Below, piece after piece: positions 1 to 6,634 of a stretch of DNA of 9,410 nucleotides (within the stretch, counting starts at the first letter, position 1; the number at the start of each line of letters is the position of its first letter). The notes beneath the pieces were generated by a model. The model worked only from the letters and a program-made list of their open reading frames with translations, ran no database searches and was not told where the DNA came from. The position numbers and the translations under genes are program-made. The stretch is from Pseudomonadota bacterium (GTDB lineage Bacteria; Pseudomonadota; Gammaproteobacteria; Burkholderiales; Casimicrobiaceae), in NCBI GenBank assembly GCA_022709775.1, contig JAKLIE010000037.1:1-9410 (forward strand), written 5' to 3'.

Positions 1-975
1 GCGCTGCCACGGCAACCGGTCGAGATCCACGTTGCCGCCGGAGACGATCACGCCGATGCGCGCGCCCGGGGCGGACAGGCCGCGTTCGAGCAGGCACGCG
101 AGGGGCACCGCCGACGACGGCTCGATCACGAGCTTCATGCGCTCGAACGTCATGCGCATCGCGCGCACGATCGCCTCCTCGCTGCAGGTGCCGACGTCGT
201 CGACGTTCGCGCGGATCGCCGCGAGCGTGCGCGGCGCGAGAGGCGTGCGCAGGCCGTCGGCGATCGTCGCGAGGCCCGGCGGCAGCGGCTCGACCTTGCC
301 CGAGCGAAACGCGACCGCTGCGTCGCCGGCGTTGGCAGGCTCGGCACCGAACACGCGGATGCCGGGCCTGACGCCCTTCGCTGCGATCGACGTGCCCGAC
401 AGGAGCCCGCCGCCGCCCACCGGCGCGATCACGACGTCGAGCGACGGCACGTCCTCGAGCAGTTCGAGCGCCGCGGTCCCCTGCCCCGCGATCACGTCGG
501 CGTTGTCGAACGGATGGATCAGCGTGGCGCCGGTCTCCCGCTCGACCTCCGCGCACACCGCGGCGCGAGACGCCGCGTCGGGCGCCGAGAACCGGATCGT
601 CGCGCCCAGTCTGCGCACGTTCTCCAGCTTCACCTTCGCCGCGTTCTCGGGCATCACGACCCACGCGGGAACGCCCCGGCGACCGGCGGCGTACGCGATC
701 GCGGCGCCGTGGTTGCCCGACGAGTGCGTGACGACGCCGCGGCGGGCGACGTCGTCGGAAAGCGAGAACACGGCGTTCGACGCGCCCCGCGCCTTGAACG
801 CGCCGATCTTCTGGAAGCTCTCGGCCTTGAACCACAGCTTCGCGCCGACCTCCGCGTCGACGGCCGCGCAGGTGAACACCGGGGTGCGGTGGACGTGCGG
901 ACGGATGCGCGCATGCGCCGCCCGGATGGCCGCGAGGTCGGGCAGTGCGAGCTTCGGGTCGAGACGGTCGTTCAT
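1..975 (-). CDS. PLP-dependent threonine/serine dehydratase, serine racemase-like (3' end outside window)
   Basis: This is a fold-type II pyridoxal-phosphate enzyme that should deaminate L-threonine or L-serine (or 3-hydroxyaspartate) to a 2-oxoacid and ammonia, and may racemise serine. The frame is open for 325 codons to the window edge. Visible are the cofactor lysine Lys61 in AFKARGA, the SSGNHG loop (85-90), the phosphate-binding glycine stretch VGGGG (186-190), and SGGN (312-315), which contacts the pyridine ring. Ser86 aligns with the second catalytic base of mammalian serine racemase (Ser84). Glu212, Ala216 and Asp218 in EPANAGD match its divalent-metal site. The visible end, near VDLDRLPW, is where 320-330 residue relatives finish, so little is probably missing. 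An IlvA-type regulatory C-terminus cannot be excluded. The ATG at 975 has a weak GGGA seven bases upstream; an in-frame GTG lies at 990. It has its own candidate promoter. The family is sure; substrate and direction are not. Confidence 0.9.
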   Translation of the reverse strand, partial: MNDRLDPKLALPDLAAIRAAHARIRPHVHRTPVFTCAAVDAEVGAKLWFKAESFQKIGAFKARGASNAVFSLSDDVARRGVVTHSSGNHGAAIAYAAGRRGVPAWVVMPENAAKVKLENVRRLGATIRFSAPDAASRAAVCAEVERETGATLIHPFDNADVIAGQGTAALELLEDVPSLDVVIAPVGGGGLLSGTSIAAKGVRPGIRVFGAEPANAGDAAVAFRSGKVEPLPPGLATIADGLRTPLAPRTLAAIRANVDDVGTCSEEAIVRAMRMTFERMKLVIEPSSAVPLACLLERGLSAPGARIGVIVSGGNVDLDRLPWQR

Positions 976-1020
976 CGGGCATTCCCGCACGCGCCGGGCG
1001 CGCGGGTCGTGGACGCGGCA

Positions 1021-1038
1021 GGCGCCATTATAGGCGCC
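1021..1038. repeat. Perfect GGCGCC inverted repeat centred on the -10 box
   Basis: GGCGCC is repeated in inverted orientation on either side of a six-base spacer that reads TATAAT on the minus strand. The dyad is exact over both arms and does not extend further. It may be an operator for a dimeric regulator placed on the promoter, or a short hairpin after the reductase stop codon (13 bases downstream). No T-run follows, so an intrinsic terminator is unlikely. GGCGCC is itself a palindrome and common in GC-rich DNA, so chance is possible. Confidence 0.5.
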
Positions 1039-1055
1039 GCGGTGCAGCCGGTCAG
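1027..1055 (-). promoter_or_regulatory. Candidate sigma70-type promoter of the dehydratase gene
   Basis: Read on the minus strand, CTGACC (1055-1050) is followed after exactly 17 bases by TATAAT (1032-1027). The -10 is a perfect consensus and the -35 matches TTGACA at four of six positions. A/T-only hexamers are rare in the non-coding parts of this GC-rich window. Transcription would start near 1020, giving a leader of about 45 bases before the ATG at 975. The -35 overlaps the stop codon of the upstream reductase gene. This is a sequence prediction only. Confidence 0.6.
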
Positions 1056-1825
1056 GTCGCCGAGAACCCGCCGTCGACGAAGATCGTCTGGCCGGTGATC
1101 GCCGCGCCCGCGTCGCTCGCGAGGAGCAGCGCTGCGCCGCGGTAGTCGTCGGGAACGCCGTTGCGGCCGATCATCGTGCGCGATGCCATGGCGGCGACGC
1201 GCGGCGGGTCGGCCGCCGCCTCGCGCGTGAGCGGCGTCAGCACGAACCCCGGCACGATCGCGTTGCAGGTGACGCCACGGGCCGACCAGCGCTCCGCGGT
1301 CGAGCGCGTCAGCGAGACGAGCCCGCCCTTCGATGCGCCGTAGGCGCCGCTGTTGCCGAAGGCCCGCACCGCCTGCTGCGACGCGATGTTGACGATGCGA
1401 CCCCATCCGCGCGCCGCCATCGCCGGCGCGAGGCCGCGCGTCAGCAGGAACGGGCCGGTCAGGTTCGCGGCGATCGTCGCGTCCCAGTCGTCGTCGCCGA
1501 TCTCCTCGAACGGCATGCGCAGGTTGATGCCGGCGGCGTTGACCAGGATGTCGACGTGGCGGGACGCGGCCCGCAGGCGATCGAGCAGCGCCGCGACCGA
1601 CGCGCGGTCCGCGACGTCGACGCAATCCGCCGACGTCGCCCATCCCCGCTTCGCGAACGCTCCGGCCGTTTCGTCCAGCGCCTCGCGCCCCCGGGCGGCC
1701 AGCACGACGTGCGCGCCCGCGCCCGCAAGCGCGCCGGCGATCGCGCGACCGATGCCCGAGCTTCCGCCGGTCACCAGCGCGGTGCGGCCGGAAAGGTCGA
1801 AGAGACGGGCGAGTTGCGCATCCAT
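1052..1825 (-). CDS. Classical SDR-family oxidoreductase (FabG/gluconate-dehydrogenase-like)
   Basis: This 257-residue short-chain dehydrogenase/reductase is a cytosolic Rossmann-fold enzyme that interconverts an alcohol and a ketone with NAD(P)(H). All classical motifs are present: the nucleotide-binding TGGSSGIG (19-26), NAAG (96-99), Asn121, catalytic Ser149 in NIASQ, and Tyr162 and Lys166 in YGASK. PG follows at 192-193, and the C-terminus is FVDGGFSAT. The end of the second strand reads LAAR with Arg45 and no acidic residue, which favours NADP(H). Length and C-terminus resemble the FabG, gluconate 5-dehydrogenase and glucose dehydrogenase branches; the substrate cannot be told from sequence alone. 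The ATG at 1825 directly precedes the usual N-terminal strand, but its ribosome-binding site is weak. It is separated from rnhB by 120 bases with a hairpin and repeats, and from the dehydratase by a promoter, so it may be its own transcription unit. Confidence 0.93.
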   Translation of the reverse strand: MDAQLARLFDLSGRTALVTGGSSGIGRAIAGALAGAGAHVVLAARGREALDETAGAFAKRGWATSADCVDVADRASVAALLDRLRAASRHVDILVNAAGINLRMPFEEIGDDDWDATIAANLTGPFLLTRGLAPAMAARGWGRIVNIASQQAVRAFGNSGAYGASKGGLVSLTRSTAERWSARGVTCNAIVPGFVLTPLTREAAADPPRVAAMASRTMIGRNGVPDDYRGAALLLASDAGAAITGQTIFVDGGFSAT

Positions 1826-1835
1826 CGGTGGAATT

Positions 1836-1893
1836 CCGGAGGCATGGGGGCGGGGCGAACCGCTCCCGGAGGACTCGCCGATCGTACCGGAGG
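1836..1893. repeat. Three direct copies of CCGGAGG upstream of the SDR gene
   Basis: The 7-mer CCGGAGG (CCTCCGG on the coding strand) occurs at 1836-1842, 1866-1872 and 1887-1893. Start-to-start distances are 30 and 21 bases, close to three and two helical turns. All three lie in the same orientation in the only long gap between rnhB and the reductase gene. They could be binding sites for a regulator on one DNA face. In DNA this rich in G and C, chance repetition cannot be excluded. Confidence 0.45.
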
Positions 1894-1910
1894 GGCCGTC
1901 GGCGCGTCCA
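1881..1910 (-). promoter_or_regulatory. Weak candidate promoter for the SDR gene
   Basis: On the minus strand TGGACG (1910-1905) is followed after 18 bases by TACGAT (1886-1881). Each hexamer matches the sigma70 consensus at four of six positions. It is the best such pair I could find in the 120-base gap. One CCTCCGG copy lies inside its spacer and another just downstream. The evidence is thin, and read-through from rnhB is an alternative. Confidence 0.25.
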
Positions 1911-1945
1911 TTCCCTCGCGCGGGGGCCGCCGCGCCGCGCGGGAA
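1911..1945 (-). terminator. GC-rich hairpin directly after rnhB, possible operon end
   Basis: Starting at the base after the rnhB stop codon, the minus strand can fold as TTCCC-GCGCGG, an 11-base loop, CCGCGC, a two-base bulge GA, and GGGAA. That makes an 11-bp stem. No T-run follows, so it is not a standard intrinsic terminator. It could still pause polymerase, protect the 3' end of the transcript, or act with Rho. The position fits the end of the envelope operon. Confidence 0.4.
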
Positions 1946-2533
1946 CTACCAGTCGAGCGAGCGCTGCGCGACCGGCGCGAAGCTCCGGCGATGCACGGCG
2001 CACGGGCCGTGCCGGGCGAGCGCGTCGAGATGCCCGGGCGTCGGATAGCCCTTGTGCTGCGCGAAGCCGTAGACCGGATAGACGGCGTCGAGCTCGACCA
2101 GCAGCGCGTCGCGCACCGTCTTCGCTAGAATCGAGGCGGCCGAGATCGCGGCGACGTCGCGATCGCCCTTGACGATCGCGCGCACACGGTACGCGAGCTC
2201 CGGGCAGCGGTTGCCGTCGACGAGCACCTCGTCGGGCGCGACGCGGAGCGCCTCGACCGCGCGACGCATCGCGAGCATCGTCGCGTGCAGGATGTTGAGC
2301 GAATCGATCTCGGCGACGTCGGCCTGCGCGACGGCGTGCGCGCGCGCGTGCTTCCGGATCTCGGCCGCCAGTGCTTCGCGCCTCGCGGCGGAGAGCGCCT
2401 TCGAGTCCGCCAGCCCGGCGATCGGCCGGTGCGGGTCGAGGATCACGGCGGCCGCGACGACCGGCCCGGCGAGCGGCCCGCGACCCGCCTCGTCGACACC
2501 GGCCACCAGCGCGAACGTCGCCGCGCGGCTCAT
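1946..2533 (-). CDS. rnhB: Ribonuclease HII
   Basis: RNase HII cuts the RNA strand of RNA-DNA hybrids and starts removal of single ribonucleotides misincorporated into DNA. The 195-residue product is collinear with the E. coli enzyme. The four acidic metal ligands are present: Asp14 and Glu15 in [12 protein letters not shown], Asp106 in LVDGNRCP, and Asp124 in VKGD, followed by SAASILAK (131-138). The tyrosine of the GYPT motif (162-165) and the C-terminal HRRSFAPV are also present. Its ATG overlaps the lpxB stop as ATGA, and no Shine-Dalgarno sequence lies upstream, so translation is probably coupled to lpxB. This lpxB-rnhB order is the same as in enterobacteria. It is the last gene of the tight cluster. 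Confidence 0.97.
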   Translation of the reverse strand: MSRAATFALVAGVDEAGRGPLAGPVVAAAVILDPHRPIAGLADSKALSAARREALAAEIRKHARAHAVAQADVAEIDSLNILHATMLAMRRAVEALRVAPDEVLVDGNRCPELAYRVRAIVKGDRDVAAISAASILAKTVRDALLVELDAVYPVYGFAQHKGYPTPGHLDALARHGPCAVHRRSFAPVAQRSLDW

Positions 2534-3708
2534 GCGGCGGACGAAAGCGCCAGCTCGCGCGCGACCGCGTCGGCCGCGAGCGCGCCGGTGTCGGCCGAGA
2601 GCTCCCGCGCGAAGCCGGCGAACAGGCGCTCGAGCGCGTGGCGCGTCACGGTGTCGTCGAACAGGTTGAGCGCCGCCTGCGCGAGGTTCTCCGGCGTCGC
2701 GTCCTCCTGGATCAGCTCCGGCACGACGAAACGCCCCGCCAGCACGTTGGGGAGGCCGACCCACGGCACCCGCAGCTTGCGCCGGACGATGCGCGCGGTG
2801 AGGGGAGTCACCCGGTAGAACACGACGTGCGGGCAGCGCGCGAGCGCGGCCTCCAGCGTCGCGGTCCCGGACGCGACCAGCCCGATGTCCGCGGCCTTCA
2901 GCGCGTCGTTCGCGTGCCCGTAGAGCAGCGTGAACGCCGACGCGTCGGCACCCTCGCGCCAGAGAGCGTGTTCGAACGCCTCGCGCGTCGCCCGCGACAC
3001 GAGCGGCACGAGGAACCGCGCGTCGGGCCGGGCCTTCGAGATGCGCCCGGCCGCGCCGATCACGAGCGCCGCGTGCATTTCGAGCTCCGAGAGACGGCTG
3101 CCCGGCAGGAGCGCGAAGACCGGCGTCGAAAGCCCGAGGCGAAGCCGCTCGCGCATCGTGCGCCTGCTCCAGTCCGACGCGGCGTGCGCGGCCATCGGGT
3201 GGCCGACGTAGGTCACCGGGATCCCCGCCGCCTCGTAGAGCGGCGGCTCGAACGGGAAAAGCGCGAGCATCCGGTCGACGGCCCGGCCGATCGTCGTGAG
3301 CCGCTCGCGCCGCCACGCCCACACCGACGGGCTCACGAAATGGATCGTGCGCACGCCGCGCGACTTGAGCCTGCGCTCGAGGCCGAGGTTGAAGTCCGGC
3401 GCGTCGACGCCGACGAAGAGCGGCACGCGCTCGGCGACGAGCCGCGCGGCCAGCTCGCGCCGCGTCGCGACGAGGCCCGGAAGGTGGCGCAGCACCTCGA
3501 CGAAGCCGCGCACCGCGAGCTTCTCCGACGGCACCCAGACCTCGCACCCGGCCGCGGCCATCTTCGGTCCGGCGATCCCGACGAAGCGGACCTGCGGCAG
3601 CCGCTCGCGGACGGACGCGATCAGCGTCGCGGCGAGCGCGTCGCCCGACGCCTCGCCGGCGACGATCCCCACCGTGACCGGCGCTGCCCCGCCCGCAGCG
3701 TCGCGCAT
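2530..3708 (-). CDS. lpxB: Lipid-A-disaccharide synthase
   Basis: LpxB condenses UDP-2,3-diacylglucosamine with 2,3-diacylglucosamine-1-phosphate to the lipid A disaccharide at the inner face of the cytoplasmic membrane. It is a family GT19 glycosyltransferase. The 392-residue product has the N-terminal GEASGD (18-23), GVDAPDFN (100-107), VSPSVWAWR (125-133), LLPGSR (200-205), the UDP-site ASGTATLE (279-286), and LPN...VPELIQ near 319-334, all characteristic of LpxB. Length is slightly above the roughly 380 of E. coli. The ATG at 3708 is chosen because GGGAGG lies six bases upstream and the family N-terminus follows a few residues later; longer readings of the frame run into lpxA. It begins 13 bases after lpxA and overlaps rnhB by four. 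Confidence 0.97.
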   Translation of the reverse strand: MRDAAGGAAPVTVGIVAGEASGDALAATLIASVRERLPQVRFVGIAGPKMAAAGCEVWVPSEKLAVRGFVEVLRHLPGLVATRRELAARLVAERVPLFVGVDAPDFNLGLERRLKSRGVRTIHFVSPSVWAWRRERLTTIGRAVDRMLALFPFEPPLYEAAGIPVTYVGHPMAAHAASDWSRRTMRERLRLGLSTPVFALLPGSRLSELEMHAALVIGAAGRISKARPDARFLVPLVSRATREAFEHALWREGADASAFTLLYGHANDALKAADIGLVASGTATLEAALARCPHVVFYRVTPLTARIVRRKLRVPWVGLPNVLAGRFVVPELIQEDATPENLAQAALNLFDDTVTRHALERLFAGFARELSADTGALAADAVARELALSSAA

Positions 3709-3714
3709 GCCGGG

Positions 3715-3720
3715 CCTCCC
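3715..3720 (-). promoter_or_regulatory. Ribosome-binding site of lpxB
   Basis: GGGAGG on the minus strand sits six bases before the ATG at 3708, with near-ideal sequence and spacing. It decides the lpxB start inside a frame that stays open far upstream. It is one of the clearest Shine-Dalgarno sequences in the cluster. Confidence 0.75.
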
Positions 3721-3721
3721 G

Positions 3722-4498
3722 TCAGCGGACGATGCCGCGCCCGGCGACCGACAGGAACGCGACGAGCGGCGCGAGCACCGGCTCGGACTCGGCCTCGCGC
3801 TCGAGCCGGGCGCGCGCGTCCTCGAGCGTGAGCCCCTCGCGGTAGATCGCCTTGTACGCGCGGCGCACGGCGAGCACCTGCGCGGGCGTGAATCCCCGGC
3901 GGCGCAGGCCCTCGGCGTTGGTGCCCTTGGGCACCGCCGGGTAGCCCTGGACGATCGTGTAGGGCGGGACGTCCTGCAGCACGATCGCGCCGGCGGCGAG
4001 CATCGAGTGCTCGCCCACGCGGCAGAACTGGTGGACGCCGGCATAGGCACCCAGCACCGCCCAGTCGCCGACGTGCACGTGTCCCGCGATCTGCGCGTTG
4101 TTCGACCACGTCGTGAAGTTGCCGACGACGCAGTCGTGTGCGACGTGCGTGTACGCGAGGAACCAGTTGCCGTTGCCGATCCTCGTGTCGGCCCGGTCGC
4201 CCGCCGTGCCGGCGTGGATCGACACGTACTCGCGGATCACGTTGTCGTCGCCGATCGTCGTCGTGACCGGCTCGCCGGCGTACTTGCGGTCCTGCGAGAC
4301 GAGTCCGATCGACGCGAACGGAAAGATGCGGTTGCGCTCGCCGATCGTCGTGGTCCCGTCGATCACCGCGTGCGGGCCCACGGTCGTTCCCGCGCCGATC
4401 GTCACGCCGGCGCCGACGACCGAGAACGGCCCGACCTCGACGTCGCCGGCGAGCCGGGCGCGCGGGTCGACCAGCGCCGAGGGGTGGACTCGCGCCAT
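3722..4498 (-). CDS. lpxA: UDP-N-acetylglucosamine acyltransferase
   Basis: LpxA performs the first step of lipid A synthesis, moving a 3-hydroxyacyl chain from acyl carrier protein to the 3-OH of UDP-GlcNAc in the cytosol. The 258-residue product is a left-handed beta-helix of hexapeptide repeats (about 1-185) with a C-terminal helical domain that starts near GLRRRGF. Catalytic His121 lies in VAHDC. His140 (AGH), His156 (VHQFC), the Gln69-Asp70 pair, Asn194 and Arg200 match known active-site residues of the E. coli enzyme with a constant offset of four. The position equivalent to the E. coli chain-length ruler Gly173 is Ala169. The ATG at 4498 begins MARVHPSALVDP, as in the family. No clear ribosome-binding site precedes it; the gene starts 11 bases after fabZ, so coupling is likely. 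Confidence 0.97.
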   Translation of the reverse strand: MARVHPSALVDPRARLAGDVEVGPFSVVGAGVTIGAGTTVGPHAVIDGTTTIGERNRIFPFASIGLVSQDRKYAGEPVTTTIGDDNVIREYVSIHAGTAGDRADTRIGNGNWFLAYTHVAHDCVVGNFTTWSNNAQIAGHVHVGDWAVLGAYAGVHQFCRVGEHSMLAAGAIVLQDVPPYTIVQGYPAVPKGTNAEGLRRRGFTPAQVLAVRRAYKAIYREGLTLEDARARLEREAESEPVLAPLVAFLSVAGRGIVR

Positions 4499-4509
4499 CG
4501 CCGCGCGAC

Positions 4510-4965
4510 TCAGGCCGCGCCGGGAATCGGTCGGAGCACCGACAGCAGCGTCGCCTCGCACGCGAGCTGCCCGTCGACCGTCGCGCGCACCGCGTACTTG
4601 CCGATGTCGCGCATGCCCTTCACGAACGTCGACTCGAGGACGAGCGTGTCCCCCGGCACGACCTGCCGCTTGAAGCGCGCGTCGTCGATGCCCGCGAACA
4701 GGAAGAGCTTGCGTCCGCCCATCGCGTCCGGGTCGCCCCGGTAGGCGACGATCGCGGAGGCCTGCGCGAGCGCCTCGACGATCAGCACGCCGGGCATCAC
4801 CGGGTAGTGCGGGAAGTGCCCCGGAAAGAACGGCTCGTTGATCGTCACGTTCTTGATCGCCTTGATGCGCACGCCCGGCTCGAGCTCGAGCACGCGGTCG
4901 ACGAGCAGCATCGGGTAGCGGTGCGGCAGCGTCTCGCGTATGGCGTTGATGTCGAGCGTTTCCAT
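4510..4965 (-). CDS. fabZ: 3-hydroxyacyl-[acyl-carrier-protein] dehydratase
   Basis: FabZ dehydrates (3R)-hydroxyacyl-ACP to trans-2-enoyl-ACP in fatty-acid elongation. It therefore competes with LpxA and LpxD for the same hydroxyacyl-ACP pool, and the balance sets phospholipid versus lipid A output. The 151-residue hot-dog-fold protein has [13 protein letters not shown] (13-25), catalytic His50 in FFPGHFP, and catalytic Glu64 in [14 protein letters not shown] (55-68). GIDDARFKR follows at 92-100. Length equals that of the E. coli protein. The ATG at 4965 is preceded by GGGAGGGG and starts 14 bases after lpxD; the frame is open upstream inside lpxD, but that part is not FabZ. Its place between lpxD and lpxA is the standard one. 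Confidence 0.97.
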   Translation of the reverse strand: METLDINAIRETLPHRYPMLLVDRVLELEPGVRIKAIKNVTINEPFFPGHFPHYPVMPGVLIVEALAQASAIVAYRGDPDAMGGRKLFLFAGIDDARFKRQVVPGDTLVLESTFVKGMRDIGKYAVRATVDGQLACEATLLSVLRPIPGAA

Positions 4966-4966
4966 G

Positions 4967-4974
4967 CCCCTCCC
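4967..4974 (-). promoter_or_regulatory. Ribosome-binding site of fabZ
   Basis: The minus strand reads GGGAGGGG one base before the ATG at 4965; the GGAG core is four bases from the start codon, a little closer than usual. It supports this ATG rather than upstream in-frame codons inside lpxD. Confidence 0.6.
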
Positions 4975-4979
4975 GGGCG

Positions 4980-6032
4980 TCAGCCTTCGTTGTCGCGTCG
5001 CCGCAACTCGCGCTCCAGTGCGGCGACCCGATCGGCGAGCGCGTCGATCCGGCGCAACCGGGCCGCCGTTCGCCGCCAGTCGGCGTAGGGCTGCACGGGC
5101 CAGGCGCCACTGTACGCGCCGGGCTCGTCGATCGAGGACAGCACGGTCGTCGCGCCGCCGAGCGTCGTCCCGTCGGGTATCGACAGGTGGCCGGAGATGT
5201 TCGCCGCGCCGCCGATCCTGCACCTGCGACCGATGCGCGTCGAGCCCGCGATCCCGACGCAGGCGGCAATCGCGGTCCCCGCTCCGATGAAGCAGTTGTG
5301 CGCGATCTGGATCTGGTTGTCCAGCTTGACGTCGTCCTCGATCACCGTGTCGTCGATGGCGCCGCGGTCGATCGTGGTATTCGCGCCGATCTCGACGCGA
5401 TCGCCGATCACGACGCGCCCGATCTGCGGGACCCTCAGCCAGCGGTCGCCGTCCGCGGCGAGCCCGAAACCATCCGCGCCGATCACCGCGCCGGCATACA
5501 CGAGCGCGTCCTCGCCGATCGTGCAGCGCCCGTAGACGACGACGCGGGCGTCGAGCCGCGAGCGGGCACCGATGCGCACGTCGGGTCCGATCGCGCATCC
5601 CGGCCCGATCGAAACGCCGTCCGCGATCGTCGCGCCTGCCGCAACGGTCGTGTGCGCTCCGATCGCCACGCCCGCGCCCAGCATCGCCGTCGGGTCGAGG
5701 ACGGCGCTCGGGTGCACGCCGGTCGCCGGCACCGGCGCCGGGTGGAGCAACATCGCGACCCGGGCATACGTCAGGTACGGGTCCGCGGAGACGAGCTTCG
5801 GGAGCGTCGTGTGCGGCGCGTCGGCCGGAGACAGGATCACCGCGGACGCGCGCGTGCTGCCGAGCTGGCTCGCATACTTCGGGTTGGCCAGGAAGGCGAT
5901 CGCCCCGGCCTGCGCGCTGCCGAGCGCTGCGACGTGCGAGATCCGCACCGATCCGTCGCCGTCGAGCGTGGCGCCGCAGCGCTCCGCGAGGGCCGCGAGG
6001 GTCAGGGAACCGGGAAGGTCGTGTCGCGCCAT
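4980..6032 (-). CDS. lpxD: UDP-3-O-(3-hydroxyacyl)glucosamine N-acyltransferase
   Basis: LpxD adds the amide-linked 3-hydroxyacyl chain to UDP-3-O-acyl-glucosamine, the third step of lipid A synthesis, in the cytosol. The 350-residue product has the N-terminal uridine-binding domain (about 1-105) with [11 protein letters not shown] (43-53). A left-handed beta-helix of hexapeptide repeats follows (about 107-300), and a C-terminal helix with heptad-like spacing runs from about 322 to 346. Catalytic His245 lies in IQIAHNC, and a second conserved histidine, His282, in GHLSI; these align with E. coli His239 and His276. Thr296 sits at the position of E. coli Met290, a proposed acyl-chain ruler. The ATG at 6032 gives the expected N-terminus; upstream in the same frame the codons run out of frame through ompH and bamA. 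The only Shine-Dalgarno candidate, GAGG, is 13 bases away. It starts 41 bases after ompH. Confidence 0.97.
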   Translation of the reverse strand: MARHDLPGSLTLAALAERCGATLDGDGSVRISHVAALGSAQAGAIAFLANPKYASQLGSTRASAVILSPADAPHTTLPKLVSADPYLTYARVAMLLHPAPVPATGVHPSAVLDPTAMLGAGVAIGAHTTVAAGATIADGVSIGPGCAIGPDVRIGARSRLDARVVVYGRCTIGEDALVYAGAVIGADGFGLAADGDRWLRVPQIGRVVIGDRVEIGANTTIDRGAIDDTVIEDDVKLDNQIQIAHNCFIGAGTAIAACVGIAGSTRIGRRCRIGGAANISGHLSIPDGTTLGGATTVLSSIDEPGAYSGAWPVQPYADWRRTAARLRRIDALADRVAALERELRRRDNEG

Positions 6033-6073
6033 CGCGGCGGCCGCGCCTCGGGGAAGCGCGCGCCGCCCGCGCG

Positions 6074-6604
6074 CTACTTGTCCGCCAGCGCCTTGGTGAC
6101 CTTGTCGGTGATGTCGATGCGCTGGCTCGCGTACACCACCGGGTCCTGGAGGATCAGGTCGAACTTCTCGGCCTCGGCGATCTGCTGGATCACCTTGTTG
6201 GCACGCTCCTGCAGGCTCGCGAGCTCCTCGTTGCGGCGCAGGTTGAGATCTTCGCGGAACTCGCGCTGCGCGCGCTGCAGGTCGCGCGACTGGTTCGCGA
6301 GGTCGCGCTCCTTGTTGCGGCGGTCGCTCTCGGCCATCGTCGCGCCGTCCTTGTCGAGCGAGCTCTGGAGGTCGCGCACCTGCTTCGTGAGCTTCTGCAC
6401 CTCCGCGTCGCGCGCGGCGAACTCGCGCTCGAGCTTCGCCTGGGCGCGCTTGGCCGGCGCGGCTTCGCGGAACAGCTTTTCCGTGTTGACGAAACCGATC
6501 TTGTAGGGCGCCGCGCCGGCGGGCGGCGACGCGGTCTGCGCCGACGCCGCGGTCGCGAGCGCGGCGATCGCCGCGGCGGCTGCGAGGTGGAGGATGGGTT
6601 TCAA
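6074..6604 (-). CDS. skp: Periplasmic OmpH/Skp-family chaperone
   Basis: Skp (OmpH) is a periplasmic trimeric holdase that carries unfolded outer-membrane proteins to the Bam complex. The 176-residue precursor has a signal peptide with a long alanine-rich core and a likely signal peptidase I site after ASA (about residue 22). The mature part opens with [12 protein letters not shown] (34-45), the core strand of the family, and continues as a long charged coiled-coil hairpin (about 50-145). It returns to a strand at [13 protein letters not shown] (148-160). The start codon is TTG: no ATG or GTG lies between the bamA stop (same frame) and the signal peptide, and AGGAGA precedes the TTG by six bases. 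It lies 30 bases after bamA, its functional partner. Confidence 0.94.
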   Translation of the reverse strand: MKPILHLAAAAAIAALATAASAQTASPPAGAAPYKIGFVNTEKLFREAAPAKRAQAKLEREFAARDAEVQKLTKQVRDLQSSLDKDGATMAESDRRNKERDLANQSRDLQRAQREFREDLNLRRNEELASLQERANKVIQQIAEAEKFDLILQDPVVYASQRIDITDKVTKALADK

Positions 6605-6610
6605 GGATCG

Positions 6611-6616
6611 TCTCCT
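6611..6616 (-). promoter_or_regulatory. Strong ribosome-binding site deciding the TTG start of ompH/skp
   Basis: AGGAGA on the minus strand ends six bases before the TTG at 6604. It is the closest match to AGGAGG that I noted upstream of any gene here, and compensates for the weak start codon. Confidence 0.8.
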
Positions 6617-6634
6617 GCGTCGGTCGGACCGGGG

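Noticed and set aside
993..1009. A 17-base exact match between the gap before the dehydratase and the start of lpxA (4453-4469)
   Set aside because: The shared sequence is pure C/G apart from one T and made of CG-rich words that recur everywhere here. One copy encodes conserved LpxA residues. No flanking similarity suggests a mobile or duplicated element.
32..1033. A 333-codon plus-strand frame opposite the dehydratase
   Set aside because: Ser/Ala/Thr/Pro-rich without motifs. The minus strand carries a full PLP-enzyme sequence with all motifs, so this is a shadow.
1021..1038. The GGCGCC dyad as an intrinsic terminator of the SDR gene
   Set aside because: The stem is only six bp and no T-run follows on the minus strand. 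The TATAAT spacer is better explained as a promoter element.
972..2003. A 343-codon minus-strand frame overlapping the SDR gene
   Set aside because: It is a shifted frame of the same strand, Arg-rich and without the SDR motifs, which lie in the 1052-1825 frame.
1946..3547. rnhB as a 533-residue protein
   Set aside because: The extra N-terminal part is a shifted frame of lpxB. The RNase HII homology starts at the ATG at 2533, which forms an ATGA overlap.
2371..4744. Long plus-strand frames opposite rnhB, lpxB and lpxA
   Set aside because: Their products are low-complexity, Arg/Ala/Pro-rich and unlike any family I know. The opposite strand encodes complete conserved enzymes.
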